Shown here one piece after another: positions 16,788 to 27,334 of a DNA stretch of 34,043 nt. The DNA is from Triparma columacea (taxonomy: Eukaryota; Sar; Bolidophyceae; Parmales; Triparmaceae): contig BRYA01000773.1 in NCBI GenBank assembly GCA_030267965.1, positions 1 through 34,043 of the forward strand, given 5' to 3'. The translations under genes were made by a program, and so were the position numbers. The notes beneath the pieces were generated by a model. That model searched no databases, had not been told where the DNA came from, and was given only the letters and a program-made list of their open reading frames with translations. Numbering within the stretch: position 1 is the first letter of the stretch; every line of letters starts with the position of its first letter.

Positions 16788-18818
16788 ATGGCGACGACTT
16801 ATGGTAGCCCGAAGAAGTCCTCTGGCTTGATGAGCAGTGCCCATTCATGGGTGAAACGGATGAGGACGGCCTCGTCTGTTGTCCAGGGTGAGATATCTGT
16901 GGGCCTCCGGTTCTTCGACATGAAGAAAGAGCTCAGAAAGAACGAATCGTACGACGAAGAGGAGCAGAAGCGTGAGGCGAACGAGATCGCCGTACAGAGT
17001 GAAATACAAGGGGGCGTACAAGGGATGAAGTCAAAGCCCTACGTGCCAAAGTCGTTGGGCACGTGGCTTTACGTGGAAATAGAGTCGTGCAGGGGGCTAG
17101 GGAAGGCCGACAGGTTTGGTCATTCCGACCCGTTTGTAATATTTAAGGTTGGCAACGTGGAGCTGGCCAGGACTGAGGTGATAAATGACTGCGCTAACCC
17201 TGAGTGGTTCACGGAGTGCTTCGAGCTCCCGAGCTCGCACTTCGACTTTGACAATACCGAGCTCAAGATGGAGGTTTGGGACATGGACGTGACGGAGGTC
17301 GGCTCCTTCCTTGGCTGCGCAACCTTTGGGAAGGATGACTTTAAGTTCTCGGATGACATAATCACAGTAACCAAGCCGCTCCAAAAGGATGAGACCGTCG
17401 ATGATGGGAAAGGCACACCCGAAGTCCCCAGTTCGCGGACGTCGACGTCCTTCTTCCAGAGGATGGAGAACCACAATAATCCGGAGTCGCTAGGCTTCAT
17501 TGGTTTGAAGAACAAAGCCGGCGCATCGCCTGGGGGTGGGTCGGGCGGGGGCAAGGGTAAGGCTTCTTGGCAAAGTCTCAAGTATAAGGTTAAAGAGCAC
17601 GCCTCTGAGCTCGGGACGTACAAGGTTCCAAACCCCCAGCCGACCCGGCGGAGCCAGAGGTCCAAGCTCAAGTACGAAAACGTTAAGAGCAGCAGAAGGA
17701 CGCTTTGCATAGCAGCGGGGATAATAGCCTCCTACCTTTTAGTGGGCATGATATCGTTCAGCTTTATCTTTGAGGAATGGACGCTTGTAGACAGCCTGTA
17801 CTTCTCGGTCGTCACCTTTACGACCGTTGGCTACGGAGATCTTTACCCCGGAGTAGACTACGTAAATCCAAACACCAATGAGACTTTTGCTCTAAGACCT
17901 GCGGAAGAAAGAGTGGGGAGCCAGCTATTCTGCTCCTTGTTCAGTCTCCTCGGTATTGCAATCATAGGTTACGCGCTGCAGATTCTCGGCCAGCAGTTTG
18001 TCGAGGCCCAGATGAGCGCCCTGCAGAACGCCGCCAACAATCAGAAGCCCGTGAATATGGTGGGGGGTGAGCTTGACTTCGCCGCGACAGACACAGAAGA
18101 TGAGAAGGAAAGGAAGATGATACAGAGCGCGATCAACGCCAAGAAACAAGAGGAGGAGCAGAAAAAGGAAGACGCATTGGAGCGGAGGAAGGCTATCGGC
18201 AAAATCATCGTTCCCATCATCGCCCTCTTTATGGTGGGAGCATTAGTGTTTGGGGCCCTGGAGGGCTGGCCCTTCGTTGAAGCGCTCTACTGGTGCATTA
18301 TCACGGCCGCGAGCATCGGTTACGGGGAGTACAGCCCCGTCAAGCAGGGGAGCCGCGCACTAGCCATATTTTTCATCCCCCTCAGTGTGGGGATAATAGG
18401 GCAGGGGCTGGCGGGGATCGTAAACATATTTATAGAGGAGGAGATCAAGAAAGCCAACCTTAAGCTCATGGGACGCGAGCTCACGATCGAGGACCTGGAT
18501 GAAATGAATACTGATGACGACGGCGAGGTGAGCGAGCTGGAATTTGTTGAGTTCATGCTCAAGAAAATGAACAAGGTGGACCAGTCCCTCTTGAACGACC
18601 TGCACACACAGTTCAGGAAGATGGACGCGGATGGGTCGGGAAGTCTGCAGAAGTCGGACCTCGAACTCCTTGCAAGGAGGAAGCTGGCCGTCAGAAGGAA
18701 GCTCACGCTGGCGGCTTACAAAACCGAAATCACGACAAAGGCAAGGAGAGCGTCAGCGCAGGGGAATCAGATAACGGAGGAAGTGGTTAAGACAGCTAAG
18801 ATATCGCCAGAAGGGTGA
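16788..18818 (+). CDS. C2-domain two-pore K+ channel (TPK/KCO-type) with EF-hands
   Basis: A 676-residue single-exon protein. Residues 91-185 form a C2 domain (GTWLYVEIESCRGLGKADRF, HSDPF, NPEWFTECFELP, KMEVWDMD). It has Ca2+-coordinating candidates D108, D114, D165 and D167, although the last loop position is not Asp. Then follow TM1 (about 304-328), pore 1 with TTVGYGD at 345-351, TM2 (380-402), a charged linker, TM3 (470-491), pore 2 with ASIGYGE at 508-514, and TM4 (526-549). Two EF-hand loops follow: N574-x-D-x-D-G and D613-A-D-G-S-G. Paired pores plus C-terminal EF-hands match plant-type two-pore K+ channels, which are Ca2+-activated and usually vacuolar. The N-terminal C2 domain is not part of that standard layout and suggests Ca2+/phospholipid targeting. 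Pore 2 has GYGE in place of GYGD. No signal peptide is seen. The start is the first ATG in frame. Confidence 0.92.
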   Translation: MATTYGSPKKSSGLMSSAHSWVKRMRTASSVVQGEISVGLRFFDMKKELRKNESYDEEEQKREANEIAVQSEIQGGVQGMKSKPYVPKSLGTWLYVEIESCRGLGKADRFGHSDPFVIFKVGNVELARTEVINDCANPEWFTECFELPSSHFDFDNTELKMEVWDMDVTEVGSFLGCATFGKDDFKFSDDIITVTKPLQKDETVDDGKGTPEVPSSRTSTSFFQRMENHNNPESLGFIGLKNKAGASPGGGSGGGKGKASWQSLKYKVKEHASELGTYKVPNPQPTRRSQRSKLKYENVKSSRRTLCIAAGIIASYLLVGMISFSFIFEEWTLVDSLYFSVVTFTTVGYGDLYPGVDYVNPNTNETFALRPAEERVGSQLFCSLFSLLGIAIIGYALQILGQQFVEAQMSALQNAANNQKPVNMVGGELDFAATDTEDEKERKMIQSAINAKKQEEEQKKEDALERRKAIGKIIVPIIALFMVGALVFGALEGWPFVEALYWCIITAASIGYGEYSPVKQGSRALAIFFIPLSVGIIGQGLAGIVNIFIEEEIKKANLKLMGRELTIEDLDEMNTDDDGEVSELEFVEFMLKKMNKVDQSLLNDLHTQFRKMDADGSGSLQKSDLELLARRKLAVRRKLTLAAYKTEITTKARRASAQGNQITEEVVKTAKISPEG

Positions 18819-18918
18819 TAAAATATACAAATATGTATCTATTCGAAAAAGTTCTATCATCATTTCTCTCATTGTTAAAAGTGCGCTGAAATTTAGTCTT
18901 TGTAACTGTAGTACACTA

Positions 18919-21900
18919 TCAATCGAGACTTATTTCTCTACCCCGCGTTGCGTTTTGTTTTGCTTCCTTCTCCTGCTGCTTGCTGTAGGTCAGACTGGCT
19001 CTGCTGTCGTCTTCCTCATTTTCATTTCCTCCTTCCTCCTCTTTAATGCCATCTGAGAATGCCTGTGAGGCCCTGTTTGCAAGGCTGAATTTCCTGAAGA
19101 CGTTCCCCCAAGCTGACTCCTGCTTCTCTTCCTCATCCTTTTTTTTCTTGGCTTCGTGTATGTTAGCTGTGTTTAGTTCCCCGACGTTGATGGTCTGCTT
19201 CGTTTTGACGTTGCCCGTGTCTGTCCTGGGCGCTTGTTGCATATCCACGAACATGGTGCTGTTGCGCTTGGAAGCAGGTTTCGACCCTGTTGGCTTCATG
19301 GTTTGCAGGTCTCCAACGTCATCGTTGTCATCGTCGCTGTCATTCGAGGTGTTTGGCTTGTAGTCCATTCCTTGGAACATGGTTGGCGTTCGGTTGGGTC
19401 TGCTTTCTTTCGTCTTTTCGCCTTCGTCCTTGACCTCCTTCTCCTCTTCCACATCCTCCTCGACCTTGGCCTCAACCTTCTCTTCTACCTTGACCTTCTC
19501 TTCTACCTTGACCTCTACCTTTTCTTCTACCTTACCCTCCACCTTCTCCTCTACCTTCGTTTCCGCTTTCTTGTCTTTGATTTCGCCGCTATCGGTGAGG
19601 CTGTTGGCCTTCTTGATGAAGGAAAAGGCAGAGTGCCACCTCGACTTTGCCTTGCCACTGGATGTATCCTTGGGGGGAAGAGGCTCCTCCTTCTTGACTT
19701 CGGTAACGGGTTCGACAAAACCAACCTTGGCCTGCTGCTGCTTTTCTTTCTCCTCGACAAGCCCCATCTGATCATCGTCGACTGCAGCGAGATCCAGACT
19801 CAGGTCCTTCTTGGGGCTTCCAGTCTCTCTCTTCTCTACACTCGCCAAAAAGGTTTCCAATCTCTCCCTCAGTTTCTCCCTCCATTCCTTCGTGAAGAGC
19901 ACCTTGAGAGCGGAATCTTCCTTGACCTTGCTCACATCACTAGTATCTGCAAGCCTGCTGAAGTTCTTGAATTCATCGCTGCTCGCAATAAATGTCTTGC
20001 TGGCCTCCTTGCAGAAGACACCGTAGTCTGCTAGTGCGCCATTGCACTTGCCCTTGGGCTCCCCCTTGAGGATGGGCAGCACGGCAAAGTACGTTTGGCA
20101 GTAGAATGCAATCTTCTTTCCCGCAGCATAGTTGAAGCTCCCTTTGTCTTGCACCTTGCTCGGGAGCTTGCTGTCCCAGAGTTGCGTGAAAACTTCCCTG
20201 TTCCCATCGTCGAACGCTCCAACTATCCACTGGGACAAGTTCTCCGTCTGGTTAATTCCAACAATGCTCTCGTTCGTTTGCTGGCTGAAGCTCCGGATTG
20301 CCTTGAGGATAAGTTCCTGGTCCTTTGACTTGATTTTCATCTCGATCAAGTCTTTCTTCTCGAGAAGCTCGATGGCTGACAAAGAAGTCAGCCCCTGTTC
20401 CTCAAAGATTCCCTCGTACACACCCATCTTGATGCTGCTCAACCAATCCACCACCCTTCCCCACTGGGCGTTCTCTGCTATGCTCCTCTGCCCTCTCGAG
20501 GAGGCCTGCTGGTACTGGGGAGGCGCCCTCGGCTGCTTGCGCATGTTGGGGTATAAGTCAAAGAATGACTTCGTCTTGCCGTCTTGCTTGAACTTCTGCT
20601 GCCACCTGCTCTCGCCGCGGCTCCTAGTCGTTGGTGATGCTCTGTTTAGCCCCTTTGTCACCTTTCCGCTGCTGGGCGTCTCTATATTTCCAGGTGAACT
20701 CCTGGAAGTCTCAAGTGCAGGTTTGAGGGGTGGTTTCTTCTTCATGGCTGCAACCCTCGCGACGAGGGTTGTCAGCTCACTTGGACTTCTAGCCGACCTC
20801 GCTGCCTTCGACGTCTCAATCCTACCAGGTGTTGTCCTCAGGAGCTTTTTGGTCATCTTGTCCTTGAAAGCTTGGGAAGCCCTCTTTTCTGGGGATATAT
20901 AAGTTCCGTTGCCCTTCCTGCCAGTCGCCGTCGTCATGCTAGCTGAGAGGAACGGTGGTTTGTCGAAGTAAGTCATGGTTCTCTTTGATATGGTCATGAA
21001 CCCCTTTTTGTTCCGCTGAAGAGGCGCAAAGCCCTTCCCCTCCGTGGTAGCGCCATCTCCCAAGCCTCCCGCGTCTTTAGGCCTCGATTTCGGATAAATC
21101 TTCTTCTTCTTGCCAGGAGAGACGGACCTATCTTTACGAGCCAAGGTCTTGTCCCCGTTCAATAGATTGGAGCGGAAGTCGGGACGAGACCTTGTCGGGG
21201 ATGTAGATTTGGCCCTAGATGTAGATTTGGGCCTCGTGTCTGTCACTGCCTCGTCCACTATTCCGGCTGCCTCCTTCGCCATGTCCACAATGGAACGTCT
21301 TGGCTTGTCGCTCTGGTAGAGTTCTACGGCAGGACTACTGCCCTCTTCCCTAACCTCCACGCCCTCCTTCTCGTCGTTTGTTTCCTCTGCCTTTACTCTT
21401 ATCTGGCGGTACGAGATGACGGCCATGCCGCTCTCAACGCCTTCCAAAAGCATCTGCGCATTCTTTTTGCCCTCCCCGTTATCCTCCAGTATGTCAGACA
21501 CAGGGATCTTGAAAGTGCCGAGAGCCTGGCTGCTGCTGTACTTGTTCCAGTCCTTGATGGCGCAACTGAAGTGGTCAACATCCGCCATGTTGATAGTGAA
21601 AACGAAGTCCTCCTCCCATTCCGGATTACAAGTCTGCATCTTGGTCTTGGACTTTTGGCCCATGGACTTGATCTTCTCTCCATTCTTGCGGATCGGCACA
21701 ATCTTGACGTAGGGATCCGAGGTTCCCGTCTCGTCCTTCGCCTCCAAGTCGACACCCTTGTGCAACACAATCTCGACCTGGACGTTCTTCTTGGGGCTGG
21801 CAGACCTCAGCTTCCTTCCATTGCCGGAGGATATCTGCATCCTGCTGTTTCCCTCCATGAGAGTGGCGCCGCTGCCAGACTTGTTGTCATGAAGAGTTGA

Positions 21901-24900
21901 GTATATCGTCTTTTTGTTCTTTGTTAGCTCCGCGCGGGTAGTCGCCTTGTTCGGAGACTTCTTGCTCCGCCCAGTGTCCCACTCTGGTTTATTATTCGAC
22001 TTTTCGTCGATGTGGTCGAGAACGTTCCCCTTGAGAACATTTCTTGCAGAACCACCGTGAACCTCGATATCGCCGTGCGTCCAGTCGTCGTTGTGGCCCC
22101 CGGAATTCATTCTGTGTCCGAAAGCAACGCGACGCTTGTCTGCCGATGTTGGCGGAGTTGACTTTGCCTTCCTGGACAGTTTGGGGTTATTCGGGGGTGA
22201 TGTGCCATTCAGCTGGGCCTCGATAGAAGCCCTGCGATCCTTGTCTGCTGATTGGGGGGACTTAGAAAAGTTGGGATTTCCCCTAATCCCGTTCCTGTTA
22301 CCCCTCTTGGAAAAGGGGATTTCAGAGGAGGAGGAACGCCGGGCAACGTTGGATTTGGGGGAGCTGTAGATCATTGAGCCATCAGGAGACGTTATTTCCG
22401 CCCAGCTTGGCCTCCCAGACGAAGAGTCTCGCCTTCTTTGCTTGGTGTCCTTGCTCGGTGAGGGTGTCCTATTTTTTGGGTTTGTCGAGCGCCCTCTCTC
22501 CCCGCCACCGGACTTCATGCCAATGCCTCCCGTGATACCCAGTCCTCGTCCTGGAGATAGCGACATACGCTGGGATGGCTTCACCCGCCTCTGCTTTCGC
22601 CGATCAGCAGGGGAGAGAGAAACGCCACGGTTCCTGGTGTTGTTGTTATTTTTGTTGTTGCTATTGCTGCTGGAGGCAGGAGGAGGAGGAGGGGCTTTCG
22701 CCTGCCCAGCAGCAACCTGAGAAGCGAGCATTTTGGCCGCTTCAGTGGCTGCTTTAGGGTCGTCGGTAAATTCACTGCTAATTGATGCCTCTATTTCGAG
22801 GAGACGAGAGAGGCAGGACGACAGAGTCGTCTGCTGAGGAATGTTGGAAATAGAGACGGATGACAGGATGTTTCGCACAGTCGGGTGGGATGCAGACGGG
22901 GTCCAAAGCTTGGTGAGTTTCCCGACAGCCTTGGCGTTGGCTGGCTCTGAGGAGATGGAGGGGTCGGATTCAAGATCAAAGATTAGCTTGGAGATGAGGT
23001 CGTCGAGATTCTGGCGCTGTGTCTGGCCGAGGAGGCGTACCTCCTCAACTCCAGCGTATGAGGCTGGAAGGTCGACGAGAAAATCTGCTACAGAGGTCAT
23101 AGAGGCAGTGGATTCGGTTTGGTTAGCCTTGAGATTGGGGGCAGAGTTCGGGAGGGGATGGCCGTCGCGACAGGCGGCAAATTCGATGGCAAGCTTTATG
23201 GCCGCCAACCACTGGTCCCTGTCTTGTTCTGTGTCTGCACTCATTTCGTAGGGCTTCTTGTTGGCGTCGACGACTTTGAAAGTGAAGCGAGCATCCTTGG
23301 ACTTATGGCTCGGTTTGGATTCCTCCAAGCGGGCACCATTCAGGGTGATGGATCCCTTGGCGTAGCGTTCCTGAGACTTCCAATTGGAAATGTCTGAAGG
23401 AATTTTGGCAAAGTACGTTAATCGAACTTTTTCGTTAGCAAAATCAAAGTTGGTGGTAAGGAAGAAATACCGCTTCTTCCACGAGTGGCGAAAGTGGCCC
23501 TTCTTGTAGAGCCAGCCGGAGGCGACAGGAGGGTCGAAATCTCTGAGGGAGGCTGTAGGACGAGCGAAGCGACGACCGAAGGTTTGCCTTAGAGCTTAGA
23601 TTTGACGTGTCGTTGTGTTCGTTTCTTGGCTTGACTCACCTTGCTTTTCCTCCTGCATCTGTCGGTGCTCCAAGTTTTTGATGAGTCCGAGATCATCCGC
23701 AAGGGTCAGCTCAACAATGGACTGCTTTCTTGTGAATTCCTTCTTCGCGGATGTCGGGGAAGAGGAGGGATCAGGGAGAGGTGACAATATATTACGAGCC
23801 TGGAGATCTTCCATGGTGCTCCTGCGGTTTAGGCGCTTCTCGAGGGCCAGCTTCGCCGACACTTTCGGGGTAAAAGGACAACTAGATAGAAGATCGCCGT
23901 TGAGGGAGATACTGATGATAATGTCCCCCTTGAGCTTAGGGTTAGCTGTGGTAGCTGTGGTTGAAATGACAGAATCCTGGCCGTTAACACTCGACTTCTT
24001 GAGCAGGGCTAGCCAGTTGGTCATGGACTGCTCAGTATCACAGGACAACTGAAGGGTAAGGTGGGGAGCCACGACCTGAAGGTGGTGCGAGGCGGGGTGC
24101 GGAGCCTCCGGAAAGTCTACGAACTCTGAGATTGCGCATTCCGAAAGGTCGAGCACAAGATACGGCTTGGCGGGCGCTCCAGTGGAGCTGTCCTTCCCGT
24201 AAGCGTTGGCTCCATAGCAGACTAGAGAATGCTCCTTCAGGGCGAACCACTGGCGCTCCCACGTTTTGTCGTCGGAGAGGCAACGGCTCATGAAGCCCTC
24301 GTGGTGGCGCTTGAGGGGGAGCTTGCTGTGGTTGAAGGTAGGCGGCTCCTTGCCCTTTGCCGGTGCGGGAGATGCGGCAGTGGGAGTGTACGTCACGGTG
24401 TAAGTCCCGTCCCCCTCGTCTGTTGCTTGGCCGCCCAGGACGGCGCGGCCGTCGATCTCGACGTCGACCTCGTCGCCCCCGGTGGTGCAACGGTTTCCGA
24501 ACTTATCGTAGGTGGAAATTGTAAACGTGGCAGTCTCCTCGGGGGCAACGCAGTCCAAGCCAGGGCCGGTCGCGACTGTGTGGTTGGGGGAGGCAGCAGC
24601 AGCGAAAACGGACAGGGGGATCGGGGGGGCGCTCAGGGGATCGGTTGGAGAGGATGAGGGAGAGTCGGACTCGGCAGGCAGAGACTCAGCAGAAATGCAA
24701 ATATTGTAGTTCCCACTCTTGGTCGCACCAAAGATGACCTTATAGGAAGACGGTGAGATCTGGTCTATGGTGCAGATTGGCGAAGTGAAGTCTGGATCGA
24801 AGTCGCCTGTGGGAATAATCTCGGCCTTGAGCCTCTGCAAGGCGAGCCGTGGGGTGGGTTTGTCAGTGTTAGATTGGCGAGGGAGGGGAGGGGGGGGGGA

Positions 24901-25187
24901 GCTAGGTGCCTTGCCTTGGCCCATTCTCTCACCTGACTGTCAGGATTGAGCTCAGGAGACACCGAAGTGAGGAGAACCTCAGTCCTCGACCCGGCAATCA
25001 CATTGGAGGTGTCTGAGTGGGTCGCATCGAACGAAAGCGAAGAGTTGTAGTTGCACAGTATGGCAGATAGATCTATACCATGATCATCGTCTGAGTCTGA
25101 TTCACCATCCGTGGACAACTTTGACATCGCAACACGCATTGAAGGCCTCACTCGTGACGTTGGCGGCGCGGGGGGGGACATGGGCAT
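18919..25187 (-). CDS. Giant filamin/PH/PH/C2/SAM/ARMC9-like scaffold protein
   Basis: Three exons on the minus strand, 25187-24933, 24834-23640 and 23552-18919, give 2027 residues. Introns are 98 nt (CAG|GTGAGA ... TTGCAG|AGG, phase 0) and 87 nt (CAAG|GTGAGT ... CTACAG|CC, phase 1). In order: an acidic N-terminus; two filamin-type Ig repeats (about 54-195 and 167-237; the second ends EGDGTYTVTYTPT); PH domain 1 (about 255-367, MSRCLSDDKTWERQWFALKE ... NWLALL); PH domain 2 (about 495-610, ASGWLYKKGHFRHSWKKRYF ... WLAAIKLA); a long basic Ser/Arg/Pro-rich disordered region; a C2 domain (about 1072-1203, GTSDPYVKI, NPEWEEDFVF, IKDWNKYSS); a SAM domain (about 1511-1576, VVDWLSSIKMGVYEGIFEEQ); an ARMC9 CTLH-like region (about 1587-1727, GAFDDGNREVFTQLWDSKLP); KVEEKVE repeats; and an acidic/basic tail. 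It lacks any enzyme domain. A membrane- and cytoskeleton-linked scaffold, perhaps near basal bodies, is my inference. Confidence 0.85.
19400..19565 (-). repeat. Coding KVEEKVE-type short tandem repeats
   Basis: Repeated CTTCTCTTCTACCTTGACC-type units on the plus strand encode KVEEKVE, KVEVKVEEK and related heptad-like charged repeats in the scaffold protein's C-terminal tail. They probably form a single alpha-helix or a disordered charged spacer. Confidence 0.75.
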
Positions 25188-25651
25188 ATTTAAGAGGGTT
25201 GTCTAAGTGATATTAGTTGGGCTTCGTTGGGTTCTCGGGTGTAAGACGAAGGGCAGGAAAATGGATAGGCCAGGCAGATGTGGGAAGGGGGGAGTACAGT
25301 TGAGGGCCCTGAGGAGTCGAAGGAGGCTGTGGTAAAGTGGTGTGCGGAGAAACGGTCGTTGGAAGAAATGGGGGAGAAATGGGGTAACTGCTGAGCTCTT
25401 GAGCTGTTTTGGTAATTTTTTCAGCTTCCGCGGCAGAAATCACATGAAAGAAAACCTGAAACACGCCGTGCCGCCGATTTCAGTTTTGAAGAGGGGAGAC
25501 GAAATATTTTGGGGTTCCGATCGAAAAATAGTTTTACGGTCGACGTCTTATAATAAGACATGGCAAAGGTGCATCAACCGAGAGCCGAGAGCCACCCCAA
25601 TGGTTCCCCCTTGCCTCTAGTTTTTCCGCCACCAAACTCACCACATACACA
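25188..25651. other. Divergent intergenic region
   Basis: A 464-bp spacer between the start codons of the scaffold gene (minus) and the carrier gene (plus). It should hold both promoters. A short AT-rich stretch with ATATTTTGGGG and TTATAATAAG lies at about 25504-25556. Open frames exist but show no domain or coding character. Confidence 0.5.
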
Positions 25652-27210
25652 ATGCTCGGGTACGTTGCATTGCTCCTGTGCCTGATTGCACATTGCGTGA
25701 TGGCCTCTGTTGACCCTTCATCCGTGCAATTGAATGTGTTCTTCAGGGGGATGGCCGACTTCAGAGGCGTCGATGAATGTGATGTGGAATTTAGTTCCTT
25801 CCCCTTTAATGACGGAACTTCTGATGATAGTGCTGATACGTATGATGATGATGATGACGATGATGATAATGACGGGTGAGTAAATTGATAGTGAATTGCT
25901 CCCACAAACATCACAAACAGCACAAACCCCCAATTGCACCTAAATCATTTTTCATCGTTGACGCTTGAGTTGCCTCATGTGCCCCTGTGTGTTCCGTGCC
26001 CTTATGGCCCGAATCTTACCTCTTCTTCCAATTCTCTCCACCTCCCACGCAGTGCCCGCGGTTTCCTCCACAGCAGGAAGGTGATGAGGTCCCCCCTCCC
26101 CTCCTCTTCAATCTCTACTTCCTTTGTCTCAACCTCGTCAGTGATGGGCTCCCCTAAGAAAGAGATTAGGAGGAAGGCTTCCGCCCTGACCATCCCGCGC
26201 GGTGGGGCTGTAAGCACTGGCAACGAGTTCGCTGCCAAGCTGCTCGTTTCCGCCCTCGTTACCTTGGTGTTTGAGGGTAGCTGTGGTCACATTTGTGAGT
26301 TCCTCAAGGTATGTTAAGAAGGATGCTGTGAATTTATTACGCATTACGTGCCCAATCGACCACCGGTCCATCTAACCCCCTAGCTCTTCCCCCTCCTCCT
26401 CTCCAGATTCTCAGGATGACCACCGGGCTCCCCTACGGGGCCCTGGTTCGCTCAATCACTAACGAGAAGGGCCTTGCTGGCTTCTGGGACGGCTTCGTCC
26501 CTTGGGGTGTCTTTCAGTCCATCGGCAAGGGAGGGGCCTTCGGGATCGCCCACGCCTTGATCCTCCCCATCATGCTCAAACTCTACGCGGACGGGAAAAT
26601 CTCCTCGCAGCTCGCCAGAGTCTTGGCCGGGGGGCTCGCTGGGGGGGTCCAGGGGTACGTCCTCTCTCCCCTCCTCCTCCTCAAGACCAGGGTAATGACG
26701 GACCCTGTCTTCAGGGAGAAGATGAGCACTCTGCAGACCATCGCGGCCAGCTTCAGTGTTGGGGCCCGCGTCGTCACCCGCGAGGGCCCGCCAGCCCTGA
26801 TGAAGGGGAGCAACGTCTTCGCTCTTAAGAGGGTATTTGACTGGAGCTCTCGCTATTACTTTGCCGAGATCTTCGAGCAGGTTGCCACGGGCATGTCGGG
26901 GGGTGGGGGACTCAGCGACCTTGAGAAGATGGCCTGCAGCCTAGCCGGGGGAGCACTCAGCTCAATCGTCACCCTTCCCCTCGACTCAATGGTCGCGAAG
27001 ATACAAGACTCCAAGGCAGCAGGAGTCAAGATGAGCCCCATCCAAATGGTCGCCAAGTCGTACGAGTCGGGAGGACTTGGAGGACTCTGGAATGACTACA
27101 TGATGGGATGGGAGATGAGAACAGTCCACGTCGGACTGACAACCGTGGCAATGAAGACTTGGAGTCCTCTCGTTTACGACTTGATTTTCAACTTCAACAA
27201 GGAAGAGTAG
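25652..27210 (+). CDS. Mitochondrial-carrier-family protein with N-terminal signal peptide
   Basis: Exons 25652-25875, 26053-26308 and 26407-27210 (phases 2 and 0; donors GACGG|GTGAGT and CTCAAG|GTATGT) give 427 residues. Residues 1-18 (MLGYVALLLCLIAHCVMA) look like a signal peptide. An Asp-rich stretch ends in eight consecutive Asp residues. A basic Ser-rich segment and LTIPRGGAV follow. The carrier body starts near 120: EGSCGHICEFLKILR (repeat 1), SPLLLLKTRV at about 247-256 (repeat 2) and LPLDSMVAKIQ at about 350-360 (repeat 3), with AGGLAGG-type small-residue helices. The P-x-[DE]-x-x-[KR] signatures are degenerate in all three repeats. The signal peptide hints at ER or complex-plastid targeting rather than mitochondria. 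Exon 1 may instead be a 5' extension; a start at MRSPLPSS in exon 2 is the alternative. The substrate is unknown. Confidence 0.78.
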
Positions 27211-27302
27211 AATGCACGTGCGGTGCGTTAACTTGTATTTGGGCTAAAATGAGAAGCAAGTTTTGTCGGGGAAATACGCTGGCTGAATTCTTTTCAACTT
27301 TC

Positions 27303-27330
27303 TCCCCTCCCCCCCCCCCTCCCCCCCCCA
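27303..27330. repeat. C-homopolymer tract between convergent genes
   Basis: Two long C runs separated by a T lie between the stop codons of the carrier gene (27210) and the EHD gene (27335), inside a 124-bp intergenic spacer. The tract may be part of either 3' UTR. Confidence 0.8.
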
Positions 27331-27334
27331 ACCC

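Noticed and set aside
19234..20034. Leu-rich plus-strand frame antisense to the scaffold gene
   Set aside because: Low-complexity shadow of the K/E/V-rich coding repeats on the minus strand.
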